Shown piece after piece: positions 35,849-45,770 of a DNA stretch of 64,000 nucleotides. The stretch is taken from NCBI RefSeq assembly GCF_946478805.1, contig NZ_CAMLDC010000006.1, positions 179,214 through 243,213 on the forward strand. Direction: 5' to 3'. This DNA is from an uncultured Fluviicola sp. (GTDB lineage: Bacteria; Bacteroidota; Bacteroidia; Flavobacteriales; Crocinitomicaceae). The translations under genes and the position numbers were made by a program. Below the pieces are notes generated by a model, which saw only the letters and a program-made list of their open reading frames with translations, did not search any database and was not told the DNA's origin. How positions within the stretch are numbered: position 1 is the stretch's first letter; every line of letters starts with the position of its first letter.

Positions 35849-35866
35849 ATGATTAATATTTAATCA
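35827..35866. promoter_or_regulatory. Paired AT-rich inverted repeats upstream of dinB
   Basis: TTGATTATTTTAAAATCAA (35827-35845) and TGATTAATATTTAATCA (35850-35866, perfect 7-base arms) share TTGATT/AATCA half-sites and cover the -33 region of the candidate dinB promoter. They could be sites for a damage-responsive repressor; none is encoded in this window. Confidence 0.4.
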
Positions 35867-35997
35867 ACAAGGCAAAGATAGTTATCAACCACGTAAAAGA
35901 TTTACGAACAACTATTCCTTTTGATTTTTTTCTTTAAACCAATTAAAAGATGGCTAATTTGTAGATTTTCCGTATCTTTTAGTGAAAATAAATATTT

Positions 35998-36402
35998 ATG
36001 AAGCAACTCCTTTTTCTTATTGTCCTACTGTTCGGAAAATTAGCCTATGCCGACGGTTTGGATGAAATCCGGATTTATGTGAACCAAAAACTGGTTGCAA
36101 CCAGTTATGAAGGAGCTTCTCTAACTTTGGAACTAAAGGTTTCCGTAGGCGACACGTTAAGATTTGAGATTTCTACTGATTGGGGAGGCACGGAACATTC
36201 TTCAATCAGTGTATTCGATCATCAGAGCAGCGAAAAAATAAGCGAGCTGACAAGGATTAATGAAAAACGCCAGGGAGATTTTCAGCAAGTAATAACTCCC
36301 GGTCTGCTGGACAGTGAAATGTTGTATGTTTTCAATTTTAATCCTCAAGTGAATCGCACCTGGAAGTTTGCACGGATTGTTTTGAAGGCGAAAGCAAAAT
36401 AG
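35998..36402 (+). CDS. Small secreted protein of unknown function
   Basis: A 134-residue protein with signal peptide (MKQLLFLIVLLFGKLAYA). The mature part is a small beta-sandwich-like domain: DEIRIYVNQKLVATSYEG, LELKVSVGDTLRFEISTDWGG, and a C-terminal strand TWKFARIVLKAK. No family is recognised. It lies 28 bases before the alpha/beta hydrolase gene on the same strand and may share its transcript. Confidence 0.75.
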   Translation: MKQLLFLIVLLFGKLAYADGLDEIRIYVNQKLVATSYEGASLTLELKVSVGDTLRFEISTDWGGTEHSSISVFDHQSSEKISELTRINEKRQGDFQQVITPGLLDSEMLYVFNFNPQVNRTWKFARIVLKAKAK

Positions 36403-36430
36403 CCACCTTCCAGATGAGCATTCCAACACT

Positions 36431-37228
36431 ATGAAAAAATTCCTCCTAAGAACACTAATACTACTTACATCCATTTATATTTCGGGTTGTATTCTACTCT
36501 ATTTTTACCAGGAAAACCTCCTGTTTCATCCTGAAAAGCTGGATAAATCTTTTCAATTCACATTTGAACAAAAATTCGAGGAAAGAACCATTACAGCAAC
36601 GGACGGTAAAAAACTGAGCTGTGTTTTATTTAAAGTCCCGCATTCAAAAGGGCTGATTTTCTACCTGCACGGAAATTCCGGCTCGATCAACTCTTGCAGA
36701 ATCGTTGCAGAAACATTTACCCGTTTGAATTACGATGTTTTTATGCTGGATTACAGGGGCTACGGAAAAAGTGAAGGAGAAATTACGGAAGAAGCACAAA
36801 CACACCGGGACATTCGGACAGCCTACAATGAATTAAAAAAATCTTATCCGGAAGACAAGATAGCAGTTCTAGGTTATTCGATTGGAACCGGATTTGCCGC
36901 AAAACTGGCATCGGACAATCATCCGAAATTGCTGATCCTGCATGCACCTTATTATAACATGACCGATCTGATGAAGCATAAATACCCGATCCTGCCTGCT
37001 TTTATTTTACGGTACAAACTGAAAACAAACGAATACTTGAAAAGTTGTCAAATGCCGGTAATTGTTTTTCATGGAGATCGGGATCATGGAGTTTATACCG
37101 GTTCATCCAGTAAGCTGAAACAGGAATTTAAAACTCAGGATACGCTGATACTATTGAAGGATGTCGATCATAATGGAATCATTAAGAGTGAGGAATACCA
37201 ACAGTTGATTCCGGAATTATTGAAATAA
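36431..37228 (+). CDS. Membrane-anchored alpha/beta hydrolase
   Basis: A 265-residue hydrolase of the BEM46/ABHD13-like group. The N-terminus has a membrane helix or lipobox (YISGC near residue 20) followed by YQENLLFHPEKL, typical for this group. The oxyanion segment is YLHGNSGS (about residue 81), the nucleophile is Ser in LGYSIGTGFA (about 142), the acid is Asp in FHGDRDHGV (about 218), and the His lies in KDVDHNGI near residue 250. It probably cleaves an ester or acyl group at the membrane; the substrate is unknown. Confidence 0.87.
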   Translation: MKKFLLRTLILLTSIYISGCILLYFYQENLLFHPEKLDKSFQFTFEQKFEERTITATDGKKLSCVLFKVPHSKGLIFYLHGNSGSINSCRIVAETFTRLNYDVFMLDYRGYGKSEGEITEEAQTHRDIRTAYNELKKSYPEDKIAVLGYSIGTGFAAKLASDNHPKLLILHAPYYNMTDLMKHKYPILPAFILRYKLKTNEYLKSCQMPVIVFHGDRDHGVYTGSSSKLKQEFKTQDTLILLKDVDHNGIIKSEEYQQLIPELLK

Positions 37229-37292
37229 TCCCTATATCACCTACAAACACAGGGTAAATAGACACATATCTATCCATATATAGCAAGTAAAA

Positions 37293-38939
37293 TCATTTGA
37301 TAACAGCAGGAATCAGGTAATCCCGGATCATCGCATCCACCTGGGAATGTCCGTAAGGCTTGTTATAAGCTGTTGCAGTAATCACAATAACCAAAGGTTG
37401 ATCTTTGAATACCATAATCTTATTTCCTCCATTTCCACTACAGTAATAAACCTCGTATTCCTTACCTTCTACCAGGTAGGTCTTATTCCAAAATAAGTAA
37501 CCGTAGTATTCATCTTTAGCAATGGGCATTTGATGGGAAAGGCTTTTTCCGACCCAATCTTTGGGTAAAAGCTGCTTTCCATCCCAACTTCCTTGGTTCT
37601 TGTAAAGCTGTCCGTATTTGGCAAAATCCAAAGATCTCAGCCGTATACCTCCCGCGGTATTAGCCACTTTCTGAGGAGTAAACTGCCATTTATAGTTTGT
37701 AATTCCAAGCGGTTGAAACAGGTTTTTGTCGGCATACTTTTCCAATCCACCTGGAACTGATTGATGGATCACATCTCCCAAAAGAACCACTCCCGCAGTA
37801 AAATACTCCCATCTTTTCTTCTCCAATTTTGTTTCATCAACCGGAAGATTCAAGGTAAAGTCAACCCAATTGGGTGTCGGATACATCTTTTCTTCCCCTC
37901 CGGGAGATTGTGGATCCGAATCAAGACCTGTAAAGACAGAACTCATCGTTAGAAGATCCTTTAGTGAAACACTATCCTTTACCGGCGAATAATTCTGATA
38001 CTTCTTCAAATCATAAAATGCACTCAGCCCTTGTTCTTCATTTCGGATATATCCATCCCGAATAGCAATCCCCAACAGTGTTGAAGCAAATGATTTTCCA
38101 ACAGATCGCATATCGTGAAGCGCATTTCTTTTAGCACCATTGAAGTATTCTTCCAGCAACAATTTTCCATCTTTAATGACTACAATACTTGTGATATCCT
38201 TGTAATTCTGTGTCAGAATCTTTTTATTCAGTGCTTCTATTTTTGTTGTGTCGATGTAATCTGTTGAAATCTGCCAATCCTTCAAGGGTTTGATTGCTTG
38301 GACCCGAGCCAATTTCTCGTTGATTTTCACTTCCGGAACCAGTATGTTGATTTTCCCTTCAGCAATGAGATCGCCAACCAAAACTTCTGTCTGTTTCAAA
38401 TAAGGCCTGATTTCTATTTTAAGTACATGCTCTCCACTAGTCAATGCATCCTGTCCACCACTCATTAAAAAACGATTCCATAGAAATATACCCCATGAAT
38501 CTTCGTTGGAAGAACTAATCAATGGAATTCGAAACACGGTTCTTTGATTTTTACTTTCAACACTTCCAGCTCCTGCATTCAGGTTCTCTTCGTATATTTT
38601 TTTTCCATCAACCAGGAACGTAAATTGGTAATTCCCATTTTTGACCAACTCATCAACAGCCGCCCCAGGTGAAAGCTTGTGCAGGTAATTGGTTAATGAG
38701 TTTCCCATAAAAACACGAATATTAAAGTCCGCTTTCTGTTTCAATTCAAAATTCGTCAGAAAGTCGGATTGCTGAAAAGCTTCAATTGGAATGGTCTTTC
38801 CCATGAAGGCGATCTTCCCGATGTTATCCTTATGAACCGGATAGGAGATTGAATCACTTGTCACAATATTGGAAAGCTGGGCAAATGATATACAAGTGAT
38901 GAAAATGAATGGTAGTAAAAGGAATAGTTGTCTTATCAT
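37293..38939 (-). CDS. Secreted serine hydrolase with N-terminal extension
   Basis: A 548-residue exported protein (signal peptide MIRQLFLLLPFIFITCISFAQ). The first 230 residues form a separate beta-rich part; the beta-lactamase-type domain follows with SxxK as SVGK in MRSVGKSFASTLLG (about residue 282), a Tyr motif in the YFTAGVVLLG block, and a late GNGGNKI segment. It belongs to the same broad family as the gene at 24133 but is much longer and not a close paralogue. The N-terminal domain may bind a substrate or the cell surface. It is convergent with the alpha/beta hydrolase gene. Confidence 0.83.
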   Translation of the reverse strand: MIRQLFLLLPFIFITCISFAQLSNIVTSDSISYPVHKDNIGKIAFMGKTIPIEAFQQSDFLTNFELKQKADFNIRVFMGNSLTNYLHKLSPGAAVDELVKNGNYQFTFLVDGKKIYEENLNAGAGSVESKNQRTVFRIPLISSSNEDSWGIFLWNRFLMSGGQDALTSGEHVLKIEIRPYLKQTEVLVGDLIAEGKINILVPEVKINEKLARVQAIKPLKDWQISTDYIDTTKIEALNKKILTQNYKDITSIVVIKDGKLLLEEYFNGAKRNALHDMRSVGKSFASTLLGIAIRDGYIRNEEQGLSAFYDLKKYQNYSPVKDSVSLKDLLTMSSVFTGLDSDPQSPGGEEKMYPTPNWVDFTLNLPVDETKLEKKRWEYFTAGVVLLGDVIHQSVPGGLEKYADKNLFQPLGITNYKWQFTPQKVANTAGGIRLRSLDFAKYGQLYKNQGSWDGKQLLPKDWVGKSLSHQMPIAKDEYYGYLFWNKTYLVEGKEYEVYYCSGNGGNKIMVFKDQPLVIVITATAYNKPYGHSQVDAMIRDYLIPAVIK

Positions 38940-38980
38940 AGTACTAAAGGTAAGACTTTTTAAAAAAATAAGCCCACAAA

Positions 38981-39006
38981 AAAGGCGACTCTTACGAATC
39001 GCCTTT
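38981..39006 (-). terminator. Terminator of the thrS-infC-rpmI-rplT cluster
   Basis: On the minus strand AAAGGCGA and TCGCCTTT pair around a 10-base loop and are followed by a T run. It begins 29 bases after the rplT stop. Confidence 0.85.
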
Positions 39007-39034
39007 CCTATTGATAAAGTGTATTTTTCGATTT

Positions 39035-39382
39035 TTATTTTTTCACAGAGTCAACTACAGCTTTGAACGCCTCAGGGTGGTTCATTGCCAAGTCAGCTAA
39101 AACTTTACGGTTCAATTCGACACCGCTTTTGTTTACAGCTCCCATGAATTGAGAATAGCTCATTCCGTGTAAACGTGCACCAGCGTTGATACGCGTGATC
39201 CACAATGAGCGGAAGTTTCTTTTCTTTTGCTTACGACCTTCGTAAGCATAATTCAATCCTTTTTCAATAGCATTTTTTGCTACTGTCCAAACATTTTTTC
39301 TACGGCCGTAGTATCCTTTGGCCAACTTCATAAAGTTCTTTCTGCGAGCTCTTGAAGCAACGTGATTTACCGATCTTGGCAT
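39035..39382 (-). CDS. rplT: Large-subunit ribosomal protein bL20
   Basis: A 115-residue, strongly basic protein of normal length. The N-terminus [21 protein letters not shown] and the block [21 protein letters not shown] (shown as [14 protein letters not shown], about residue 53) are diagnostic for L20. It binds 23S rRNA early in subunit assembly and in many bacteria represses its own operon. It is the last gene of thrS-infC-rpmI-rplT, 103 bases after rpmI, and is followed by a clear terminator. Confidence 0.97.
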   Translation of the reverse strand: MPRSVNHVASRARRKNFMKLAKGYYGRRKNVWTVAKNAIEKGLNYAYEGRKQKKRNFRSLWITRINAGARLHGMSYSQFMGAVNKSGVELNRKVLADLAMNHPEAFKAVVDSVKK

Positions 39383-39485
39383 AACTTTTTCGTTTTTAAT
39401 ATGGAGTGCAACATTTTTTCAGTTGACTTTGTACTCAATACTTGGTTAACAATACCGAAGTTTAAATCCTGGCGCGACGCCCGGA

Positions 39486-39683
39486 TTACTTCATATTCAA
39501 CATTAATTTAACATTAGACAAATCTGATTGGTGAACCAAACCTGCGTGAGTCAAATTACGTTTTTGCTTCTTGGTTTTTTTCGTAAGAATGTGGCTTTTG
39601 AAAGCGTGTTTTCTCTTGATCTTACCAGATCCAGTTACAGTGAATCTCTTCTTTGCACTGGATGTTGTTTTCATTTTTGGCAT
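39486..39683 (-). CDS. rpmI: Large-subunit ribosomal protein bL35
   Basis: A 65-residue basic protein. [20 protein letters not shown] at the N-terminus and [20 protein letters not shown] in the middle are the L35 signature. It lies between infC and rplT as in most bacteria. The 109-base gap upstream holds a hairpin (39746-39775). Confidence 0.97.
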   Translation of the reverse strand: MPKMKTTSSAKKRFTVTGSGKIKRKHAFKSHILTKKTKKQKRNLTHAGLVHQSDLSNVKLMLNMK

Positions 39684-39745
39684 TTTTCTCTTTTTTTAAA
39701 AAATGAACACTTTATCAAACTTATAATTGAAAATTGAGAGCGTAA

Positions 39746-39775
39746 AATTGAAAAGAGGGTTAAGTCTTTTCAATT
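39746..39775 (-). repeat. Hairpin between infC and rpmI
   Basis: Perfect 11-base arms AATTGAAAAGA and TCTTTTCAATT around the loop GGGTTAAG, followed on the minus strand by TTTT. It could attenuate transcription into rpmI-rplT. A nearly identical arm pair occurs at 61956-61976, so it may instead be a dispersed repeat. Confidence 0.6.
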
Positions 39776-39792
39776 ATCAATTCTCCATTTTA

Positions 39793-40338
39793 CTATTTCT
39801 TTTTAGGGTTGATCATCACGATCATTCTCTTCCCTTCCAGTTTCGGCATTTGCTCCAATGTCCCCAAATCTGCCAATTCCTGGACAAATTTCAATAACAG
39901 GATTTCACCTCTATCTTTGAAGACAATTGTTCTACCGCGGAAAAACACATATGCCTTCACTTTTGAACCCTCTTCCAAGAACTTACGGGCATGAGACAAT
40001 TTAAATTGAAAATCATGATCATCCGTATTCGGACCAAAACGAATCTCTTTCAAAATGACTTTGCTTTGCTTCGCTTTTAATTCCTTTTGTTTTCTTTTTT
40101 GGTTATATAAGAATTTACGGTAATCCATAATCTTACAAACCGGAGGAACGGCATTCGGAGAGATTTCAACCAAGTCCAACTCCTGCTCCTCTGCTAATTG
40201 CAATGCCGCAGCCAAGCTCAATACTTGTGGTTCTTCTCCCTCAACAACTAAACGGATTTCACGAGCGGTGATCTTCCCGTTTATTTTGTGTTCGTCGTTA
40301 TTTTCTTTTCTTACTGGTTTTCTACTGTCTTTTCTCAT
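39793..40338 (-). CDS. infC: Translation initiation factor IF-3
   Basis: A 181-residue factor that binds the 30S subunit and checks start-codon pairing. The N-domain begins [13 protein letters not shown] and contains [17 protein letters not shown] and [17 protein letters not shown] (about residues 60-80). The C-domain starts [20 protein letters not shown]. The start is ATG, not the rare ATT used for autoregulation in Escherichia coli. It follows thrS by eight bases, so the two are one transcript. Confidence 0.96.
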   Translation of the reverse strand: MRKDSRKPVRKENNDEHKINGKITAREIRLVVEGEEPQVLSLAAALQLAEEQELDLVEISPNAVPPVCKIMDYRKFLYNQKRKQKELKAKQSKVILKEIRFGPNTDDHDFQFKLSHARKFLEEGSKVKAYVFFRGRTIVFKDRGEILLLKFVQELADLGTLEQMPKLEGKRMIVMINPKKK

Positions 40339-40346
40339 TCAGTTAA

Positions 40347-42290
40347 TTAAACATTTGTCGACAATTCTTTTTCTATCGCTTGACTCACTATACCTGCAAA
40401 AGCTTCTATATCCATAGAACCTCTGTCTCCTTCACCCCGCTGTCTTACAGATACTTGCTTTTCTTCAGCTTCCTTCTCTCCAACAACCAGCATGAATGGG
40501 ATTTTTTTCAGTTCCGCCTCACGTATTTTCTTGCCTATCTTTTCGTTACGGTCATCAACGAAGCCGCGAATATCGGAATTATTTAGCAATTCTAAAACAT
40601 CTTTCGCATATTCATTGTATTTATCACTAATCGGTAGGATTGCAACTTGCTCGGTAGCCAACCATAAAGGGAAGTCTCCTGCACAGTGTTCCAATAACAC
40701 GGCAACAAAACGTTCCATTGATCCGAAAGGTGCGCGGTGAATCATCACCGGGCGGTGTTTTTGGTTATCCGCACCTGTGTATTCCAATTCAAAACGCTCC
40801 GGTAAATTGTAATCCACCTGGATTGTTCCAAGCTGCCACTCTCTTCCCAACGCATCCTGAACCATAAAATCCAGTTTCGGTCCGTAGAACGCTGCTTCAC
40901 CTAACTCAACAATTGTCGGAAGGTTCTTCTCTGCAGCAGCTTCGATGATCGCATTTTCCGCTTTCGCCCAATTTTCATCCGAACCGATGTATTTTGTTGG
41001 GTTCTCCGGGTCACGCAAAGAAATCTGGGCTTTGAAATTCTGGAAATCCAATGTCTTGAAAATATACAACACCAGGTCGATCACTTTCTTGAACTCTTCC
41101 TTCACCTGATCCTGCGTACAGAAAATATGCGCATCATCCTGTGTAAATCCGCGAACGCGTGTCAATCCGTGCAACTCACCACTTTGTTCATAACGGTAAA
41201 CTGTTCCGAACTCTGCAAAACGAGCCGGCAAATCCTTATAAGAACGCGGTTTGCTTTTGAAAATCTCACAGTGATGCGGGCAATTCATTGGTTTCAACAA
41301 GAATTCCTCATCCGGGTCCGGAGTTTTAATTGCCTGGAACGAATCAGCCCCATATTTCTCGTAATGGCCGGAGGTCACATACAATTCCTTGTTACCAATA
41401 TGTGGAGTAATCACTTGTTCGTAACCTGCCTTGCGTTGTGCTTTCTTCAGGAAATTTTCCAGGCGCTCACGCAATGCAGCTCCTTTCGGTAACCATAAAG
41501 GCAAGCCCTGTCCCACTTTCTGCGAGAAAGTGAACAATTCCAATTCCTTTCCAAGTTTACGGTGGTCACGACGTTTTGCCTCTTCCACTTTCTCCAGGTA
41601 TTCAGTCAACTCAGCTTGTTTCGGGAATGTAATTCCATAAACACGCGTCAATTGCTTATTCTTCTCGTCACCGCGCCAATAAGCACCCGCAATGGACATC
41701 AACTTCACGGCTTTGATAAAACCGGTATCAGGGATATGAGGTCCACGGCACAAATCGGTAAAATTACCTTGTGTATAGAATGTAATGGAGCCATCAGGTA
41801 AATCCTGGATCAACTCCAATTTATACGGGTCTTCTTTCTCTGTGAAATAAGCCAATGCATCCGCTTTTGAAACCTCTTTACGTACGTAAGGGTTCTTTAG
41901 CTTTGCAAGCTCCTTCATTTTTTGTTCGATTTTATCCAGATCTTCTTCCTTGAAGGAATAATCCATAAAATCCACATCGTAGTAATACCCGTTTGTAATC
42001 GGAGGCCCGATTGCCAACTTGATTCCAGGGTAATAGAACTCCAGTGCTTCGGCCATTAAGTGAGCTGAAGAGTGCCACATGGTCGATTTACCTTCCACAT
42101 CATTCCAGGTCAATAACTGCAATGCACAGTCATCGGTCAACGGACGAGTTGCGTCAATTACCACGTTATCCACTTTGGCTGCCAATACGTTACGCGCCAA
42201 TCCTTCAGAAATGCTAAGAGCAACATCCAATGCTGTTGCTCCTGCCTCGTATTGTCTAACTGATCCATCAGGAAGAGTTACATTAATCAT
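40347..42290 (-). CDS. thrS: Threonyl-tRNA synthetase
   Basis: A 647-residue class II synthetase, full length. The TGS domain is at the N-terminus ([16 protein letters not shown]), then the editing domain with [17 protein letters not shown] (HxxxH, about residue 76), the catalytic core with [21 protein letters not shown] (core MNCPHH, Cys zinc ligand, about 338) and the anticodon domain at the end. I start at the ATG at 42290; the GTG one codon earlier is less likely. A -7 box lies about 20 bases upstream. It heads the infC-rpmI-rplT cluster. Confidence 0.97.
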   Translation of the reverse strand: MINVTLPDGSVRQYEAGATALDVALSISEGLARNVLAAKVDNVVIDATRPLTDDCALQLLTWNDVEGKSTMWHSSAHLMAEALEFYYPGIKLAIGPPITNGYYYDVDFMDYSFKEEDLDKIEQKMKELAKLKNPYVRKEVSKADALAYFTEKEDPYKLELIQDLPDGSITFYTQGNFTDLCRGPHIPDTGFIKAVKLMSIAGAYWRGDEKNKQLTRVYGITFPKQAELTEYLEKVEEAKRRDHRKLGKELELFTFSQKVGQGLPLWLPKGAALRERLENFLKKAQRKAGYEQVITPHIGNKELYVTSGHYEKYGADSFQAIKTPDPDEEFLLKPMNCPHHCEIFKSKPRSYKDLPARFAEFGTVYRYEQSGELHGLTRVRGFTQDDAHIFCTQDQVKEEFKKVIDLVLYIFKTLDFQNFKAQISLRDPENPTKYIGSDENWAKAENAIIEAAAEKNLPTIVELGEAAFYGPKLDFMVQDALGREWQLGTIQVDYNLPERFELEYTGADNQKHRPVMIHRAPFGSMERFVAVLLEHCAGDFPLWLATEQVAILPISDKYNEYAKDVLELLNNSDIRGFVDDRNEKIGKKIREAELKKIPFMLVVGEKEAEEKQVSVRQRGEGDRGSMDIEAFAGIVSQAIEKELSTNV

Positions 42291-42308
42291 CACTTATAAA
42301 ATTTAGTG

Positions 42309-42316
42309 CAAAAATA
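42309..42316 (-). promoter_or_regulatory. Candidate thrS promoter -7 box
   Basis: TATTTTTG on the minus strand, exact TAnnTTTG, with TTG 16 bases upstream (near the 17-23 base range). The leader to the ATG at 42290 would be about 13 bases, too short for a T-box or L20-type leader. Confidence 0.55.
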
Positions 42317-42351
42317 GGCTTTATCTGTCAAACAAGCCTCATTTCCGCAAT

Positions 42352-42855
42352 TTATGGTTCAATCCCGTAAACTAAAACTATCCCTTCGTTTGCCACTTTT
42401 CCGGAACTGATGGCATACTCGATATGAATATTTCTCAGACGATCCGCGTCGGGGTTTTTCGCCTGGTATAGATCGTTCAATTCTGATGTGCTGAATTTCA
42501 AGTTTTTACCTTGCGTCTTTTTAAATTCTTTGATCAATACTCTTTCTTTTACATCCGGAGCAGCATCATAAATCTTGATAGTCAAAGGGACGCTGCATTT
42601 TTTAGTACTGATTGCAAATTTATATTCGTCCAAAAGGAAAGTATAAACTTCAATGTTCTTGACCTGTTTTGAAGAACGTACGGTATAGTAGGTAATTTTG
42701 GAACCTTCGTAGCGCGTTCCTTTGATCATTTCCTTACAGTCTTGCTTCAAGGTACTCATTTGAGCTTCCAATTCGCTTTCACCTCCTCCGGATACCAATC
42801 CGACCCATAAAAAACTGACAACTAGTGGAAGGGTTAACTTAAATAGCTTTATCAT
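42352..42855 (-). CDS. Exported protein of unknown function
   Basis: A 167-residue protein. I start at the ATG at 42855 (MIKLFKLTLPLVVSFLWVG), which begins a signal peptide; an ATG at 42891 would overlap the previous gene and precede it by a charged stretch. The mature part has a helix (LEAQMSTLKQDCKEMIKGTR) and a beta-rich domain (ITYYTVRSSKQVKNIEVYTF). No family is recognised. It follows the lipoprotein gene at once on the same strand, so the two probably work together. Confidence 0.75.
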   Translation of the reverse strand: MIKLFKLTLPLVVSFLWVGLVSGGGESELEAQMSTLKQDCKEMIKGTRYEGSKITYYTVRSSKQVKNIEVYTFLLDEYKFAISTKKCSVPLTIKIYDAAPDVKERVLIKEFKKTQGKNLKFSTSELNDLYQAKNPDADRLRNIHIEYAISSGKVANEGIVLVYGIEP

Positions 42856-42862
42856 AAAAAAA

Positions 42863-43717
42863 TTATTTTCCTGGTTTAACAATATTTGCACGTACCATTT
42901 TCACTTCCTTTGCCAAAGCCTGATATTCTTCTTCAGTCAATTCCGGTGTTTCAACATTGATGTTTTTTGACACTTTCTTCACGGAAGCCATATTTTCATA
43001 CGTTTTCAAAACACCTTCGTAAAGTTTAATCACCTCTTTCAGGCGTGCGTCTTCTTGTGCCGGGTGACTTTTGAACCCTTTAATGATGTTTTTAAGCAAG
43101 CTCATTTGTTCAACCAATGATTTCCCAACTTCGCTTTTATCGGTCATGTTATCAACCCCCAAATACAATCCTTCGATCCAGGCACCGGCAAATTGGATAT
43201 CGCCCAAATATTTCAAATCGTTGTTCTGCATGTATTCATCCGATTTATCCTGAATTTCATAAATCAAATCCTGCAAAGCTTCCACATCTCCAAGACCCTT
43301 GTCAAATTTCGCGATCAATTCCTTGTCTGAAAAAACACTTTCCAATCCAACTTTCGAACCCATTTTTTGGACAACCACCAAATATTCACGAGCTTCCTGG
43401 GTTTTTGAATTGATAGCACAATAGGCCAAATCAGTAGAATAAACACCCAGGTTTAATAACTGATCCACTTTTACAGCATATTTATCCGCATTCGCATTGG
43501 AGTTGGTTTTACCGGCAACGTATTCCAAACCGGCAGCTTTAAAAGCATTTGCAAGGCTTATCGGTTGTGGCAATACATAATCATCTTCAGAAGATTCAGC
43601 TGAGCCATCGACAGTTTCAACAGCAGTGGTCTCCATCTTTTCCGACTCACCACCTCCACATGATGCTAAGCCTAAGGAAAGAGCAATAGCAGGCAAGAAA
43701 TAATTCAGTTTCAACAT
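42863..43717 (-). CDS. Lipoprotein of unknown function
   Basis: A 284-residue lipoprotein, starting at the ATG at 43717: MLKLNYFLPAIALSLGLASC has the lipobox GLASC. It is followed by an acidic linker and a mostly helical domain (YAVKVDQLLNLGVYSTDLAY, VLKTYENMASVKKVSKNINV). It is not recognised as a known family. It is seven bases upstream of the next gene, and divergent from comEC. Confidence 0.8.
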   Translation of the reverse strand: MLKLNYFLPAIALSLGLASCGGGESEKMETTAVETVDGSAESSEDDYVLPQPISLANAFKAAGLEYVAGKTNSNANADKYAVKVDQLLNLGVYSTDLAYCAINSKTQEAREYLVVVQKMGSKVGLESVFSDKELIAKFDKGLGDVEALQDLIYEIQDKSDEYMQNNDLKYLGDIQFAGAWIEGLYLGVDNMTDKSEVGKSLVEQMSLLKNIIKGFKSHPAQEDARLKEVIKLYEGVLKTYENMASVKKVSKNINVETPELTEEEYQALAKEVKMVRANIVKPGK

Positions 43718-43829
43718 AATTTGGTTTGTAAAGTTTTGATTGTAAAGAAACAAAGAAAAATTAATTTGAGATGTTATCTATCCAACAATTTATTAGATTA
43801 GAGTTGTTTTTATTAAAACCGCTGGACGT

Positions 43830-45770
43830 ATGCCACTATTACCAATTTCACTGGGGTTCATTCTTGGTATCCTGTTTTCGTTTGTTTCCGACGGAAATTC
43901 AGGTCTTGTCGGACTCATTCTAATTTCTGTTTTTGCTTTCTTTATCTTGGCTTCGGTGTTTTATTCCTTATTCAGGACAGATTTTTTCTCAAAGAGTTTT
44001 ACTGTATTTACTTTCAGTTTCTTTTTCCTGCTTCTCGGATTCACTAAACTGGAGTTGGTAAAGGAGTCCGTTTCCAAACCACAGAAGCTTTCAAACCGGA
44101 TCAATTTTGGAACGGTTTTCAAAAGTAAAATATCCGAGTCGGGATACCAGACCATTCATCTTTCTTTGGATAAGACCAGCGATGGAAGGAAACAAACCTC
44201 AGCTCAAGGAAAGGTCATCCTGACACTCGACACACTGGAACAAATCTATGAAACAGGAGATTTTGTTGCCTTTAAGACAGAATTGCAGTCTTTCCGAAAT
44301 GAGACCAACCCGGGAAGTTTTGATGCGGAATATTACTACGGTACACATCATTATGTAGGAAGGGCGTTTATCACTTCCAATTGCATTTCAAAAATCGGTA
44401 CACACGAAAACCTCAGCACCTTCTTTTCCAAGTGGCAAAATCAGATCGGGGACAACTTGAAATCCCGCTTACCGGAATCCGTTTCAGGAATCGGAGTTGC
44501 CCTCCTACTTGGCGACAAGGCCGACATTGACCAGGAAGTCCTTGATTCTTTCTCGAATACGGGAGCAATGCATGTACTGGCAGTTTCGGGTTTGCATGTA
44601 GGGATCATCCTGATTATTTTTCAATACATCCTGAGTTTCTTCAGCAGATGGATTTCAAAGAAGCAATCCATCTTATTTTCCGTCGTGCTCATTTGGGGAT
44701 TCGGATTATTGAGCGGCGCCTCTCCATCCGTAATCCGGGCGGTTGTGATGTTCAGCATACTTGCTCTCGGACAGGTGCTCAGCAGGAAAAACAACGGGAT
44801 GAACAACCTGATTCTTTCTGCGATTGTATTATTGATGTATGATCCTTATTACCTGTTCGATATCGGGTTTCAATTATCGTACGTTGCATTGATCGGAATC
44901 CTGTTATTCCAAAATCCTGTTTACAAACTTATCCTGGTGAAACAAAAGTGGCTGGACTGGTTGTGGAAAGGAAGTGCTGTCGGAATTGCAGCCACGATTG
45001 CAACGACACCCTTCATGCTTTATTGGTTTCATCAGTTCCCGAATTACTTCTTGCTTTCCAACATCGTGGTAATGCTCCTGGGATTTATCGTCCTGCTCTT
45101 TCTGATCATTCTCATTTTCACCGCCTGGATTCCTTATTTCAATTCGCTTGTCATCTTTTTGACTGCCGTTTCATTGCAAGCCCTGGTAATCGGAATTCAA
45201 ACCGTAGACCGGATTCCTGGCGGTGTTTCCAGCGGATTTGAACTGAACTTTCTCCAGTTTTTGATTATCGGGACACTCATCGCATATGGATCATACAGCT
45301 TACTGATCAAACGAACCGTTCCGAAAATAGCATTAGCCGGATTTTGCATGTGCCTGATCTTTATCTCCTGGAAAAGGGAAGTAAAATTTGAGAAGAATGA
45401 ACTTCAGATCTTTTCAAGTAAATCTTTTTGCGGCATGATTCAATACAAAGGACGCCTCCTTACTTTTGCCGAAAACACTCCGAAAAACAAGCAAATTCTG
45501 CAAACACTCAAAAATGCAGTCCGGAATTCCGGTTTAAACCTGGATCAATCAATTATGCTTGAATCAGGTAATAAAATACGGCTGGACGATCAGGAAATAT
45601 TATTCACAAAAGAGGAAAATGGCTGGAAAGTGAACATCGACACACTTCAATTTGAGTATCAAATCTTTGGAACTCCTGAGAAAAAACATCAAAAGGAATT
45701 ATTGTCCCAGCGACTTCAGAAGTATTTGTACAAAGACGAACGGATTATGCCTTTTCGCATTTCAATTTAA
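43830..45770 (+). CDS. comEC: ComEC/Rec2-type DNA uptake channel protein
   Basis: A 646-residue inner-membrane protein of the competence channel family. It has an N-terminal OB-like region between the first membrane helices (to about residue 190) and the polytopic competence domain with HVLAVSGLHVGIILIIF (about residue 252), GASPSVIRAVVMF and FDIGFQLSYVALIGILL. Many ComEC proteins end in a metallo-beta-lactamase-like nuclease; here the last 120 residues have no HxHxDH motif, so that domain is absent, as often in Bacteroidota. Role in natural transformation is inferred. It overlaps the convergent lipoprotein gene by nine bases. Confidence 0.88.
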   Translation: MPLLPISLGFILGILFSFVSDGNSGLVGLILISVFAFFILASVFYSLFRTDFFSKSFTVFTFSFFFLLLGFTKLELVKESVSKPQKLSNRINFGTVFKSKISESGYQTIHLSLDKTSDGRKQTSAQGKVILTLDTLEQIYETGDFVAFKTELQSFRNETNPGSFDAEYYYGTHHYVGRAFITSNCISKIGTHENLSTFFSKWQNQIGDNLKSRLPESVSGIGVALLLGDKADIDQEVLDSFSNTGAMHVLAVSGLHVGIILIIFQYILSFFSRWISKKQSILFSVVLIWGFGLLSGASPSVIRAVVMFSILALGQVLSRKNNGMNNLILSAIVLLMYDPYYLFDIGFQLSYVALIGILLFQNPVYKLILVKQKWLDWLWKGSAVGIAATIATTPFMLYWFHQFPNYFLLSNIVVMLLGFIVLLFLIILIFTAWIPYFNSLVIFLTAVSLQALVIGIQTVDRIPGGVSSGFELNFLQFLIIGTLIAYGSYSLLIKRTVPKIALAGFCMCLIFISWKREVKFEKNELQIFSSKSFCGMIQYKGRLLTFAENTPKNKQILQTLKNAVRNSGLNLDQSIMLESGNKIRLDDQEILFTKEENGWKVNIDTLQFEYQIFGTPEKKHQKELLSQRLQKYLYKDERIMPFRISI

